From VAXT01 sp963728535 (lineage in GTDB: Bacteria; Actinomycetota; Thermoleophilia; Gaiellales; Gaiellaceae), in the NCBI GenBank assembly GCA_963728535.1, contig CAVSKK010000001.1, positions 1,364,001-1,428,000 on the forward strand: a stretch of DNA of 64,000 nt. The letters are read 5' to 3'. Below, one piece after another: positions 17,864 through 25,828 of the stretch. The notes below the pieces were generated by a model. That model was not told the DNA's origin, did not search any database, and worked only from the letters and a program-made list of their open reading frames with translations. The translations under genes and the position numbers were made by a program. Within the stretch, counting starts at the first letter, position 1. The number at the start of each line of letters is the position of its first letter.

Positions 17864-18061
17864 GTGCAAGGGGTTGTCTCAGGAGAAGCAAACAGCAAGC
17901 ATCGCAACAAGAATAAAGCAACCTGCGAACTTTGCTACTTCAAGCAGGCGGGCCTGTGTGCCCTACCCGAGTCCCCCTGTCCGACCTACCGCCCGATCGG
18001 GCGAGGCACTCTCTCTCCCCCGCACCAGGCCCGCCTCATACCGCGTTTCGCGCCCGCGTAA
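17864..18061 (+). CDS. small Cys-rich protein, unknown
   Basis: About 65 residues from GTG 17864; the ATG at 17852 overlaps the presumed -10 and is less likely. A basic, Asn/Lys-rich N-terminus is followed by ATCELCYFKQAGLCALPES and PCPTYRP: four cysteines spaced C-x2-C-x8-C-x7-C, a plausible zinc-binding module. The codon use of this stretch is less GC-rich than its neighbours. The C-terminal 25 residues look unstructured. I recall similar short proteins in actinobacteria but cannot name a family. Confidence 0.5.
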   Translation: MQGVVSGEANSKHRNKNKATCELCYFKQAGLCALPESPCPTYRPIGRGTLSPPHQARLIPRFAPA

Positions 18062-18208
18062 CGCGTCGCTGGCGCTCGCTTCACGGGTGAACCCCTGGTT
18101 CCCCCGTGTGCCCCCTCCTTGCGGCCGTGGGACGAGTTCGGCCTGGGTAGTGGGCCGGTTACTGGCTGTGTGGGTCATCTGTTCTTTCGTGCTGGTTGTG
18201 GGCCTCCC

Positions 18209-18225
18209 GCCGGGCTGAGCCCGGC
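18209..18225 (+). terminator. GC hairpin in the 18062-18284 gap
   Basis: GCCGGGCT and AGCCCGGC form a perfect inverted repeat separated by one base, realistically a 6-7-bp stem with a small loop. It follows the small Cys-rich gene and precedes the LapA-like gene. No U-tract. Nothing else is seen in this 223-bp stretch. Confidence 0.35.
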
Positions 18226-18284
18226 TCCGGCGGTGGTTTGGGGGTGGCGTTGAGCGGGGCCGGTTGGTTTTAGACTCAGCTTCT

Positions 18285-18578
18285 ATGGGTCTTTTTCGTC
18301 GGCGGCCTGAGGGGCCTATTGAGGATTGGCAGCCTCGGCTTTACGCGATCCTGATCGGGTTCGTGCTGGTCGTCGCCTGGTTGATTGCGTTCATCGCCAA
18401 GAACAACGACGGGGTCGAGATCGACTTCGTCCTCTTCGATGCGCACGCGTCCCTGATTTGGCTGATCATCCTGCTGCTGGCGATCGGCTTCGTCGGCGGC
18501 GTGCTGCTCTCGCAGGTGTATCGCCGACGGCGGCAGCTACGCGGCGGAGCGAAGGAGGATCGCGGCGCGGACGGCTGA
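18285..18578 (+). CDS. LapA-domain (DUF1049) small membrane protein
   Basis: 97 residues from ATG 18285; TAGACT (18271-18276) lies 8 nt before it, so the earlier TTG at 18264 is unlikely. Two TM helices (about residues 20-38 and 56-77) flank IAKNNDGVEIDFVLFDAHAS, the typical LapA/YciS arrangement, followed by a basic Arg-rich tail. In proteobacteria LapA helps control lipopolysaccharide assembly; in actinobacteria the role is unknown. Its last 42 bp overlap the convergent aminotransferase gene. Confidence 0.8.
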   Translation: MGLFRRRPEGPIEDWQPRLYAILIGFVLVVAWLIAFIAKNNDGVEIDFVLFDAHASLIWLIILLLAIGFVGGVLLSQVYRRRRQLRGGAKEDRGADG

Positions 18579-19589
18579 GGCGAGCCGCCGCACTCCTTCC
18601 TCGATCTCCGTCGGCGAGGCATAGCTGAAGGCAAGACGTAGCGCGTTCTCCCCGCCCGCTCCGGCGAAGAAGTCCGCTCCGGGCACGAACGTGACGCCCT
18701 CCGCCCGCAGCTCGGCCGTCTCGACGCCACGAGGGAGCTCGAGCCAGAGGAAGTACCCGCCCTCCGGGACGGTCCAGACCGCCTCCGGCAGGTGCTGGTC
18801 GAGCGCGGCGACCATCGCGCCCCGGCGCGCGCGGAGAAGCGCGCAAACACGCTCGAGGTTCGGCTCGAGGTTGCCGCGGCGAAGGAACTCGTGCACGGTC
18901 GCCTGCGAGAGCAGCGCGGGCGTGATGTAGGCGGCCGCGGCGGCGGATTCGATCTCGACCGCGAGCCCCTCGGGCAGGACGAGGTAGCCGACCCGGAGTC
19001 CCGGCGAGATCGTCTTCGAGAACGACGAGCTGTAGACGACGTTCTCGCCGCCGGCGAGCTCGAACACCGTCGGCGGAACCTCGCCCTCGAAGCGCACGAG
19101 CCCGTACGGATCGTCCTCGAAGACGAGCATGCCCGCCCTCGCAAGAGCCGCGAGCCGCTCGCGAGCGTCCGCGGGGAGCGTGCGCCCCGTCGGGTTCTGA
19201 AAGGTCGGGATCGTGTAGAAGAAGGCGGGCGAGTCGACCATTCCGTCGTCGTCCAGCGGAACCGGAATCACCTCCGCGCCGAGGGCGGCGAGGATCTTCA
19301 GTGGGCGGTCGTAGGTCGGAGCCTCGACGAGCACCGGCCCTCTCGGCGCCAGGAGCTCGGCGAGAAACCGGAAACCCTGGAGCGAGCCGTTCGTGACCAC
19401 GACCTGCGACGGATCGGCCTGGTGACGCTCCGCGATCCACTCACGCAGCGGCGCGTAGCCTGCCGCAGGCCCGTAGTTGAGCACGGTCGCCCCATCGCGC
19501 TCGATCGCCGCACGCGCACAGTCGGCGAGCTCCTCGACGGCGAGGCACTCGGGCGGCGGGATGCCGCGTGCGAACGAAATCGGCTCCAC
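18537..19589 (-). CDS. PLP-dependent aminotransferase, class I/II fold (LysN/2-aminoadipate type)
   Basis: 350 residues from GTG 19589. Fold-type I motifs: YGPAAGYAPLREWIA (about 40-54), TNGSLQGF, the substrate loop YTIPTFQNPTGRTL, FEDDPYGLVRFEG and the PLP-lysine in SSSFSKTISPGLRVGY (Lys about residue 194). Closest known types are 2-aminoadipate/kynurenine aminotransferases and MocR-like domains; the substrate cannot be fixed. Longer reading to 19619 or 19766 is open, but TAGGGT lies exactly 7 nt before GTG 19589 and the extra residues are not family-like. Confidence 0.86.
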   Translation of the reverse strand: MEPISFARGIPPPECLAVEELADCARAAIERDGATVLNYGPAAGYAPLREWIAERHQADPSQVVVTNGSLQGFRFLAELLAPRGPVLVEAPTYDRPLKILAALGAEVIPVPLDDDGMVDSPAFFYTIPTFQNPTGRTLPADARERLAALARAGMLVFEDDPYGLVRFEGEVPPTVFELAGGENVVYSSSFSKTISPGLRVGYLVLPEGLAVEIESAAAAAYITPALLSQATVHEFLRRGNLEPNLERVCALLRARRGAMVAALDQHLPEAVWTVPEGGYFLWLELPRGVETAELRAEGVTFVPGADFFAGAGGENALRLAFSYASPTEIEEGVRRLASAVRAAILLRSAA

Positions 19590-19617
19590 GAGCTCCACCC
19601 TAGAATCCCACCCGGAC
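19590..19617. promoter_or_regulatory. overlapping divergent -10 elements (aminotransferase / secreted protein)
   Basis: Minus-strand TAGGGT (19602-19597) lies 7 nt before the aminotransferase GTG and plus-strand TAGAAT (19601-19606) lies 11 nt before ATG 19618. The two hexamers share the central TA. Neither gene shows a Shine-Dalgarno. Same design as at 34981-35017 and 55996-56022. Confidence 0.5.
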
Positions 19618-20007
19618 ATGAGGCTCGTCGCCGCCTTCTTCGTCGCTCTCGTCCTGCCCGCCTCTGCAATGGCAGCGCTCGAGGTGAAGCTGTCGATCGC
19701 CACGGCGCCGAAGGCCGGGAGCCGCTCGGTCGTGCAGCTTCGCCCGTACTGGACGTACAAACGCATGGACGGGACCTGCTGCCGGCTCGTGCCCGCGAAT
19801 GTCCGCTATCCGTTCCGGGTGCAGGCTGTCTCGCCGACAGGACGTGTCTCGCGCATCGCCGTCCGAAAAACGAGAAACCGCTTCATCTGGGCGGGGCGCT
19901 TCGTCTTCAGCACCGCTGGGCGCTGGACGCTCCGAGCGCCGCAATGGGGCCCGCGCTACAGCCGGCATTTCGGCGCCAGGCCGAAAATTCGCGTCACCGT
20001 GCGCTAG
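19618..20007 (+). CDS. secreted protein of unknown function
   Basis: 129 residues. A Sec signal peptide (MRLVAAFFVALVLPASAMAA, cleavage after AMA) precedes a beta-rich domain with two adjacent cysteines (DGTCCRL) and repeated basic/aromatic strands (FIWAGRFVF, AGRWTLRAPQWG). Not recognised. The stop TAG (20005-20007) overlaps the stop of convergent sucD (CTAG). Confidence 0.65.
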   Translation: MRLVAAFFVALVLPASAMAALEVKLSIATAPKAGSRSVVQLRPYWTYKRMDGTCCRLVPANVRYPFRVQAVSPTGRVSRIAVRKTRNRFIWAGRFVFSTAGRWTLRAPQWGPRYSRHFGARPKIRVTVR

Positions 20008-20882
20008 GCGCGAGCGCTCGCGGTCTCGGCGGCGAGCTCTGCAACCTCGGTCGGCGTCGTGCCGACCTTGACGCCCACGGCCTCGAGCGCTTCCTTCTTG
20101 GCCTGCGCGGTTCCGGACGAGCCCGAGATGATCGCGCCTGCATGGCCCATGGTCTTGCCGGGCGGGGCGGTGAAGCCGGCGATGTACGCGACGACGGGCT
20201 TCGACATCTCCGCCCCGATGTAGCGAGCGGCCTTCTCCTCCTCGTCGCCGCCGATCTCGCCGACCATGACGATCACGTCGGTCTCGTCGTCGCCCTCGAA
20301 CTTGGCGAGGACGTCGATGAACGACGAGCCGACGACCGGATCGCCGCCGATCCCGACGATCGTCGAGTTGCCCAGGCCCATCTCGGCGAGCTCGAAGCCG
20401 ATCTGGTACGTGAGCGTCCCCGAGCGGCTGACGAGCCCGATCCGTCCCTCATTCAGGACCTCCGCCGGGATGATCCCGACATTGGCCTTGCCGGGCGAGA
20501 GCGCGCCCGGGCAATTCGGGCCGAGCAAGGTGATGCCCTTGGGCCGGATGTAGTTGTAGATCCGCAGCATGTCGTGCGCAGGCAGGCCCTCCGCGACGCA
20601 GATCACGGTCTCGATCCCGGCGTCGACTGCCTCGTAGATCGCGTCCACGGCAAACCGCGCTGGGACGAAGATGACGGACGTGTTGGCGCCCGCTTCCTCG
20701 ACAGCCCCGGCCACCGTGTCGAAGACGGGGATGCCCTTGACGTCCTGGCCGCCCTTGCCGGGGGTGACCCCAGCGACGACGTTCGTCCCGTAGTCCCGGT
20801 TGCGCGGGCCGTGGAACGAGCCTTCGCTTCCGGTCAGTCCCTGGACGACGAGGCGCGTCTCGTTCGTGACGATGACAGCCAT
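20004..20882 (-). CDS. sucD: succinyl-CoA synthetase alpha subunit
   Basis: 292 residues. CoA-binding N-domain (VQGLTGSEGSFH, GVTPGKGG), GPNCPGALSPG and the phosphohistidine loop GHAGAIISGSSGTAQAKKEA (His about residue 245). It makes succinate + ATP/GTP from succinyl-CoA together with SucC. Third gene of the operon sucC-methyltransferase-sucD; its ATG overlaps the methyltransferase stop (TAATG). Confidence 0.96.
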   Translation of the reverse strand: MAVIVTNETRLVVQGLTGSEGSFHGPRNRDYGTNVVAGVTPGKGGQDVKGIPVFDTVAGAVEEAGANTSVIFVPARFAVDAIYEAVDAGIETVICVAEGLPAHDMLRIYNYIRPKGITLLGPNCPGALSPGKANVGIIPAEVLNEGRIGLVSRSGTLTYQIGFELAEMGLGNSTIVGIGGDPVVGSSFIDVLAKFEGDDETDVIVMVGEIGGDEEEKAARYIGAEMSKPVVAYIAGFTAPPGKTMGHAGAIISGSSGTAQAKKEALEAVGVKVGTTPTEVAELAAETASARA

Positions 20883-21526
20883 TAGGGCTTCCGCCCTCTG
20901 AGAATGATCGCTTCGCTTTTGAGCAGCCCATCTTCCGTGCGGTCGGCGAGCAGCTCCCGCACTCGAGCGGCGTCGTCCGGCGGCGTCTCGGCGCGCTCGA
21001 GCCAGGGCTCGAGAAGCAGCCGTCGCGACAGGATGTCGATCTCGTCGACCTCGAGCCCGGCCGCCTCGAAGAAGCCCCGCCACTCGGCTTCCGTGTAGCA
21101 GCGGACGTGACTCGGGTCGCGCAGGCGCTCGGCCTCCTCGACCTCCTCGCTCTGGAAGAGGTTGTCCTGGACGACCACGCGGTCGCGAGCGACACGCGCC
21201 ATCTCGCGCACGGAGAGGGCGACGTCGTCGAAGTGGTGCCCCGCGATCCGGCAGACGGCGACGTCGAACGACTCGTCGGCAAACGGGATGTCCTCTCCTC
21301 GCGCGATGACGTCGGGCTGCATGCCCGGTGCCGGATCGAGCGAGACGACCTCTGCGCCGGCCTCGCGCAGCCGGCGTGCAACGTGGCCGCCGCCGGTGGC
21401 GACATCGATCGCCTTGACTCCCGGCCCCGGTTGGCAGAGCTCGACGACGCGGTCGAGGTCCGGGCCCGCCTTGTGCGTCGGGCTCTCGCGCATCGCCTGG
21501 GCACGCTTCGACCAGGTGTCCGTCAT
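20882..21526 (-). CDS. class I SAM-dependent methyltransferase inserted between sucC and sucD
   Basis: 214 residues. Methyltransf_11-like domain: motif I AIDVATGGGHVARRLREAG (about 38-56), an acidic turn VSLDPAP, then IPFADESFDVAVCR (motif II region). The C-terminal half (from about 140) resembles UbiE-like small-molecule methyltransferases. It overlaps sucC by 4 nt (ATGA) and abuts sucD, so it is fully embedded in the operon and must be co-translated. Substrate unknown. Confidence 0.85.
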   Translation of the reverse strand: MTDTWSKRAQAMRESPTHKAGPDLDRVVELCQPGPGVKAIDVATGGGHVARRLREAGAEVVSLDPAPGMQPDVIARGEDIPFADESFDVAVCRIAGHHFDDVALSVREMARVARDRVVVQDNLFQSEEVEEAERLRDPSHVRCYTEAEWRGFFEAAGLEVDEIDILSRRLLLEPWLERAETPPDDAARVRELLADRTEDGLLKSEAIILRGRKP

Positions 21527-22665
21527 GCCCCGAGCTCCACAGCGCGTTTCGCCGCGTCGAGCATCGTCGAAGCGACGTGGATGTTCGCCCGCCCGGCGTC
21601 CGTGAGGATCTGGCGCCCTTCCTCGGCATTCGTGCCGTCGAAGCGGACGACGATCGGGTGCTCGATCTTCGTGTTGTCGAGCGCCTGGAGGATCCCGCGC
21701 GCAACCTCGTCGCAGCGCGTGATGCCCGCGAAGATGTTGAAGAGGATCGAGCGCACCTGCGGGTCCGCGCTGATGATCTCGAGCGCATCCGTCACGCCCT
21801 GGGCATCGCCGCCCCCGCCGAGGTCGCAGAAGTTCGCCGCCCGGCCGCCCGCGAGCGCGATCACGTCCAGCGTCGACATGACGAGCCCGGCGCCGTTGCC
21901 GAGAATGCCGACCTCGCCGTCGAGCTTCACGTACGTCACGTCCTTCTCGCGCGCCGCGCGCTCCTCGGGCGGGTAGGCCTCGAGATCGCGCATCTCCGCG
22001 ATGTCGGGATGCTTGTAGAGCGCGTTGTCGTCGACCGTGAACTTCGAGTCGAGCGCTTTCACCTCGCCGTCCGGCGTCACGATCAGCGGGTTGATCTCGC
22101 AGAGCATCGAGTCGGCGCCGACGAAGGCGTCGTAGAGGCGCTCGAAGATGCCGAGGATCTGCTTCTGCTCGTTCGGGTCGTCGATCCCGGCTCCGTAGAT
22201 CAGGCGGCGTGCCTGGTAGGGCTGGAAGCCCTCGAGCGGATCGACGTGCAGGCGGGCAAGCGCCTCGGGCCGGTTGGCCGCGACTTCCTCGATGTCGATC
22301 CCGCCCTCCTTCGTGAGCATGAAGAGCGCCTTCTTCTCGCCCCGGTCGAACGTGACCGAGAGGTAGTACTCGTGCGCGATGTCGGAGGCCTGCTCGATCC
22401 AGAGCTTGCGCACGACGTGGCCGTTGATGTCCAGGCCGAGAATCGCCTCGGCGTGCTGCGCAGCCTCGTCGGGCGAGTCGGCGAGCTTGATCCCACCGGC
22501 TTTCCCACGGCCGCCGGTCAGCACCTGGGCCTTGACGACGACCTGTCCGCCGATCTCCTCGGCCGCCGCGCGAGCCTCGTCGGGGGTCTTCGCGACTCGC
22601 CCCTCGGAGACGGGGATGCCGAACCGCTTGAAGAGCTCCTTGCCCTGGTACTCGTAGAGATCCAC
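21523..22665 (-). CDS. sucC: succinyl-CoA synthetase beta subunit (ADP-forming type)
   Basis: 380 residues from GTG 22665. ATP-grasp domain with YQGKELFKRFGIPV at the N-terminus, KAQVLTGGRGKAGGIK (nucleotide binding), ALFMLTKEGGIDIEEVA, and the CoA-ligase domain with NGAGLVMSTLDVIALAGG and LFNIFAGITRCDEVARG. First gene of the operon; TAGAGT lies 9 nt before the GTG, suggesting a leaderless transcript. Confidence 0.96.
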   Translation of the reverse strand: MDLYEYQGKELFKRFGIPVSEGRVAKTPDEARAAAEEIGGQVVVKAQVLTGGRGKAGGIKLADSPDEAAQHAEAILGLDINGHVVRKLWIEQASDIAHEYYLSVTFDRGEKKALFMLTKEGGIDIEEVAANRPEALARLHVDPLEGFQPYQARRLIYGAGIDDPNEQKQILGIFERLYDAFVGADSMLCEINPLIVTPDGEVKALDSKFTVDDNALYKHPDIAEMRDLEAYPPEERAAREKDVTYVKLDGEVGILGNGAGLVMSTLDVIALAGGRAANFCDLGGGGDAQGVTDALEIISADPQVRSILFNIFAGITRCDEVARGILQALDNTKIEHPIVVRFDGTNAEEGRQILTDAGRANIHVASTMLDAAKRAVELGA

Positions 22666-22696
22666 CGCGCGGCGACTCTAGCGGAGTGAGGCCTCC

Positions 22697-24385
22697 TTAC
22701 TTCAGGGCGAGCACGTTGTAGGGCGGCGCCTGGTAGATCGGTTGGTAGGCGAAGCTGCGCATGTCCACGCTGTCGCTGAAGAAGAACTGCCTTGCGGGCT
22801 GGCTCCAGACCGCCCACGGCGCGGCTTTGGTGACGAGATCGTGCTCGAGGCGCTCGTAGGCGCGGAGGCGGGCCGGGCCGACGAGCTTCGCCGCGCGATC
22901 CATGCGCCGGTCGTAGATCCGGCTATTGAAATAGGCGATGTTGTTGTTGTTCTCGTCCTGGATCGTCCCGCCGTAGAGAAGAACGTTGATGAAGTCGTAC
23001 GGATCCGAGTAGTCCTGGCACCAGCCGCCTAGTGCGAAGGAATGCGGTGAGTTCCGCCTGCCGGCGGCGTCGTAGTACGAGTAACCGCGGAACCCCTGAG
23101 GCTCGATCTCGATCCCGATCTTCGCAAGCTGAGCTCGGACAAGCTCCATGCGTTGCGGGCCCGGGGAATAGAGGCTGTAGTAGTACTTCCACGGACCGCG
23201 GCTCGGGACGTGGCCTTCGGCCAGCTCGCGAGCCTTAGCGACGTCCGGACTGAACGGGTACGCATCGATGTTCTTGAAGCCCGGAAACCCCGCCGGCAGA
23301 TACTGATCGGCCGGCAGCGCGGCGTACTCGCCGGAGAGCTCGACCATCGCCTTGCGGTCGAGCACGTAGTTGACCGCCCGGCGCAGCTGCGGGTTGTGCC
23401 GGAACAGCGCGGCGCCTGCACCCGTCCCACCGGAGTTCATCGCGATGTAGCTGATGCAGTTCACAGGCCGCACCCGGAAGCGGCCCTTGAGACCGAACTC
23501 CTCTTCGATCTCCTCCGCGACGTCTCGCGGAAGGCTGTACGCGTAGTCGGCCTGATTCGACTTGACCTCCTGGTAGCTCGCGTCGAGGTTGACGACGGTC
23601 CTGATGTTGATCTGGTCGAGGTTCGCCAGGCGTCTCGTGTATGCCCTGGCTACTCCCGCCGCATAGTGCGGGTTCTTCCTCATGGTTATGAGCTGATTTG
23701 GAAGGCGTTCGGCCACGTAGTACGGACCGGCCGACGGCAGCGGCCTGCCCGCGTCGACGTAAATGACCTTGTCGGTCTTGGAGAGCCGCGTAGGCAGCGC
23801 CTGGAAGAACGGCATCGCGATCTTCGAGAGAAACGTCCCGTCGGCCTTCTCGAGGACAACGACGAGCTTGTTTCCACGCACGCGCACGCCACTTGCCGAA
23901 GACGACCGCCCGTCCCGGACGGACTGGGCTCCGAGGATGTTCACCGCGTGCTCGTCGGCGACGAACTGGAACGCCGGCGACTGGAGGTCCCTGCCGAGGG
24001 CGCGATTGATCGCGAAGGCGTAGTTCTCGGCGGTCACCTTGGATCCGTCGCTGAACCGGAAGCCGGGGCGGATCGCGAACGTGTATTTCCTGCCGTCCCG
24101 TGAGACCTTGAAGCTCGAGGCGCCCTCCAGAACGAGTTGCGAGCGTCTCGCCCGCGGCGCATCCGGGTAGTTGAGGAGCTTCAATGCCGTCGAGTACTCG
24201 ATGTGCCAGCTCGTATCGCCGTAGGCGAGCGACGGATCGATATCGTCGATATCGGTGACGGGCAGGTTCACCCGCAGCGTCCCGCCCGGCCTGAGCCGCC
24301 CCGTGGCAGAGCCGGTCGTTGCCGCAACGATCAGACACGTGCCGGCGACGAGCGCTGCGAAGGCGAGCAACGACGGTTTGTGCAC
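22697..24385 (-). CDS. extracellular solute-binding protein, family 5 (peptide/nickel type)
   Basis: 562 residues from GTG 24385. N-terminal signal/TM segment (about 6-27), then an SBP_bac_5 fold: LRPGGTLRVNLP, DPSLAYGDTSW, LVLEGASSFKVSRDGRKYTF, LRRAVNYVLDRKAM, SYYDAAGRRNSPHSFALGGW. It captures oligopeptides or similar solutes for an ABC importer. No permease or ATPase gene lies nearby, so the partner must be elsewhere. No lipobox Cys is evident; the anchor may be the uncleaved helix. Confidence 0.88.
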   Translation of the reverse strand: MHKPSLLAFAALVAGTCLIVAATTGSATGRLRPGGTLRVNLPVTDIDDIDPSLAYGDTSWHIEYSTALKLLNYPDAPRARRSQLVLEGASSFKVSRDGRKYTFAIRPGFRFSDGSKVTAENYAFAINRALGRDLQSPAFQFVADEHAVNILGAQSVRDGRSSSASGVRVRGNKLVVVLEKADGTFLSKIAMPFFQALPTRLSKTDKVIYVDAGRPLPSAGPYYVAERLPNQLITMRKNPHYAAGVARAYTRRLANLDQINIRTVVNLDASYQEVKSNQADYAYSLPRDVAEEIEEEFGLKGRFRVRPVNCISYIAMNSGGTGAGAALFRHNPQLRRAVNYVLDRKAMVELSGEYAALPADQYLPAGFPGFKNIDAYPFSPDVAKARELAEGHVPSRGPWKYYYSLYSPGPQRMELVRAQLAKIGIEIEPQGFRGYSYYDAAGRRNSPHSFALGGWCQDYSDPYDFINVLLYGGTIQDENNNNIAYFNSRIYDRRMDRAAKLVGPARLRAYERLEHDLVTKAAPWAVWSQPARQFFFSDSVDMRSFAYQPIYQAPPYNVLALK

Positions 24386-24480
24386 CTAGCGACTAAGACC
24401 CGGCGCCGGCGACAATTGTTAGCCCGGCGGCCCTGCCAGACGTGCCTTAGAGTCGAGCCGTCACCGACAGGAAGGATCGC

Positions 24481-24663
24481 ATGAGCGAGCAAGACAGCAC
24501 GTTGGGCGACGAAGAGATCCAGCCCGGCATGGGCGAGTCGACCGAAGCACCGGCTGAGACCGACACCGACGACACCGACGGCGACAGCGACGGCATGGAC
24601 AGTGGCGGCGGCGGCTCGGACTCGGACGGCACGGACTCCGATTCAGACGGCACGGACGCATAG
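24481..24663 (+). CDS. small acidic Asp/Ser/Gly-repeat protein
   Basis: 60 residues with a good AGGAAGG site 6 nt before the ATG. Ordered start (MSEQDSTLGDEEIQPGMGES) then a low-complexity tail built from DSDGTD-like units. Strongly acidic. No family; similar short acidic ORFs occur in related actinobacteria as far as I recall. Its last 62 bp overlap the GTG and first codons of the JmjC-type gene in another frame. Confidence 0.55.
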   Translation: MSEQDSTLGDEEIQPGMGESTEAPAETDTDDTDGDSDGMDSGGGGSDSDGTDSDSDGTDA

Positions 24664-25828
24664 CGCTTTAACACGCTGCGTCGGGCCCGTCGAGGCCGAG
24701 CGGTTCTTCGACGAGTACTGGGAGCGGAAACCCCTCCTCGTTCCACGTGACGAGGAGGGGCGCTTCGACGACCTGCTCTCGGTCGAAGAGGTCGAGGCGA
24801 GGGTGACAGGCGGCGGGCTGCGCCATCCTGCGTTCCGCGTCGTCAAGGAGGGCGCGAAGTTCACGCTCGGCGACTACGCCGAGGACGTCTCCTGGTCGCC
24901 GAAGCCCTTCTCAGCCACCGCCAAGGTCGAACGCGTGGCCGCCGAGTTCGAGCGGGGCGCGACGATCGTGCTCCAGGCGCTGCACGTCCATCACCCACCG
25001 CTGGCGGTCTTCTGCCGCGATCTCGAGCGCGAGCTCGGCCACCCGGCCCAGACGAACGCGTACTACACGCCGCCTTCGGCCCAGGGGTTCAAGGTCCATC
25101 ACGACACGCACGACGTCTTCTGTCTCCAGGTGGCCGGCGAGAAGCGCTGGCTCGTGTATCCGCCGGTCCTCGAGCTGCCGCTGCGGAGCCAGAAGTACAC
25201 GCCCGAGTTGGGCGAGCCCGGCGAGACGGTGCTCGACGTGACGATGCGGGCCGGCGACACCCTGTATCTCCCGCGCGGCTGGCTCCATCATGCGATGACC
25301 TCGGACACGCCCTCGCTGCACCTGACCGTCGGGGTCGCAGTCGCCACCTGGCTCGACGCCCTTCAGGCGGCGGTGAACGAGGCCGCGAAGGAGGAGGTCG
25401 ACCTGCGGCGGGGCGTTCCCGCGGACGGAGAGGCCCCGGACGGGCTCCTCGAGCTCGTTGCGGCCCGTCTCTCGCCCGAGGCTGTCTCGTCCCGGACACG
25501 TCGCTCGTTCGTGCAGAGCCGGCGCCCCGTGCGAGAAGACGCCTTCGACCAGGTGCGAGCGCTCGGCGAGCTGGAGGTCGAGTCTTCGCTCGAACGACGC
25601 GAGACCGTGATCTTCGACCTCGCCGTCGACGAGCAGGAGGCGACGCTCAGCTTCGAGGGGCGGGATCTCCGCTTTCCGGCGAGAATCGGCGCGGAGCTCG
25701 AGTTCCTGGCCGCGGCCGACGGGCCTTTCACTCTCGCCGACCTGCCCGGCCGGCTGGATGACGCGGGCCGCCTCGTCCTGGGGCGTCGGCTCGTGCGCGA
25801 GGGCTTTCTCCGGATCAGCCCGGAGTGA
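24602..25828 (+). CDS. JmjC/cupin_4 2-oxoglutarate-dependent oxygenase (ribosomal oxygenase-like)
   Basis: Up to 408 residues. From about residue 24 it matches the bacterial RoxA/ROX family: FFDEYWERKPLLVPR at the N-terminus, the iron-binding HxD in FKVHHDTHDVFCLQ, a distal His in LPRGWLHHAMT, and a winged-helix-like C-terminal part. Such enzymes hydroxylate ribosomal proteins (uL16 Arg in E. coli). The start is uncertain: GTG 24602 is the only ordinary in-frame start and gives an odd Arg/Thr N-terminus that is the out-of-frame reading of the acidic ORF. The 3' end overlaps the convergent gene by 14 bp. Confidence 0.82.
   Translation: MAAAARTRTARTPIQTARTHSALTRCVGPVEAERFFDEYWERKPLLVPRDEEGRFDDLLSVEEVEARVTGGGLRHPAFRVVKEGAKFTLGDYAEDVSWSPKPFSATAKVERVAAEFERGATIVLQALHVHHPPLAVFCRDLERELGHPAQTNAYYTPPSAQGFKVHHDTHDVFCLQVAGEKRWLVYPPVLELPLRSQKYTPELGEPGETVLDVTMRAGDTLYLPRGWLHHAMTSDTPSLHLTVGVAVATWLDALQAAVNEAAKEEVDLRRGVPADGEAPDGLLELVAARLSPEAVSSRTRRSFVQSRRPVREDAFDQVRALGELEVESSLERRETVIFDLAVDEQEATLSFEGRDLRFPARIGAELEFLAAADGPFTLADLPGRLDDAGRLVLGRRLVREGFLRISPE

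Noticed and set aside
17874..18218. A 114-codon frame starting at TTG 17874 after CAGGAGAAG-like context
   Set aside because: It lacks motifs and is low complexity, whereas the overlapping frame has an ordered Cys pattern and a promoter placed for its GTG.
19617..19620. CATG palindrome that would make the start codons of two divergent genes overlap
   Set aside because: The aminotransferase start is better placed at GTG 19589, 7 nt from TAGGGT, leaving a short normal divergent promoter.
18792..20885. A nearly 700-codon plus-strand open frame
   Set aside because: Antisense reading of the aminotransferase and sucD genes, low-complexity Arg/Asp composition, crosses real genes on both strands.
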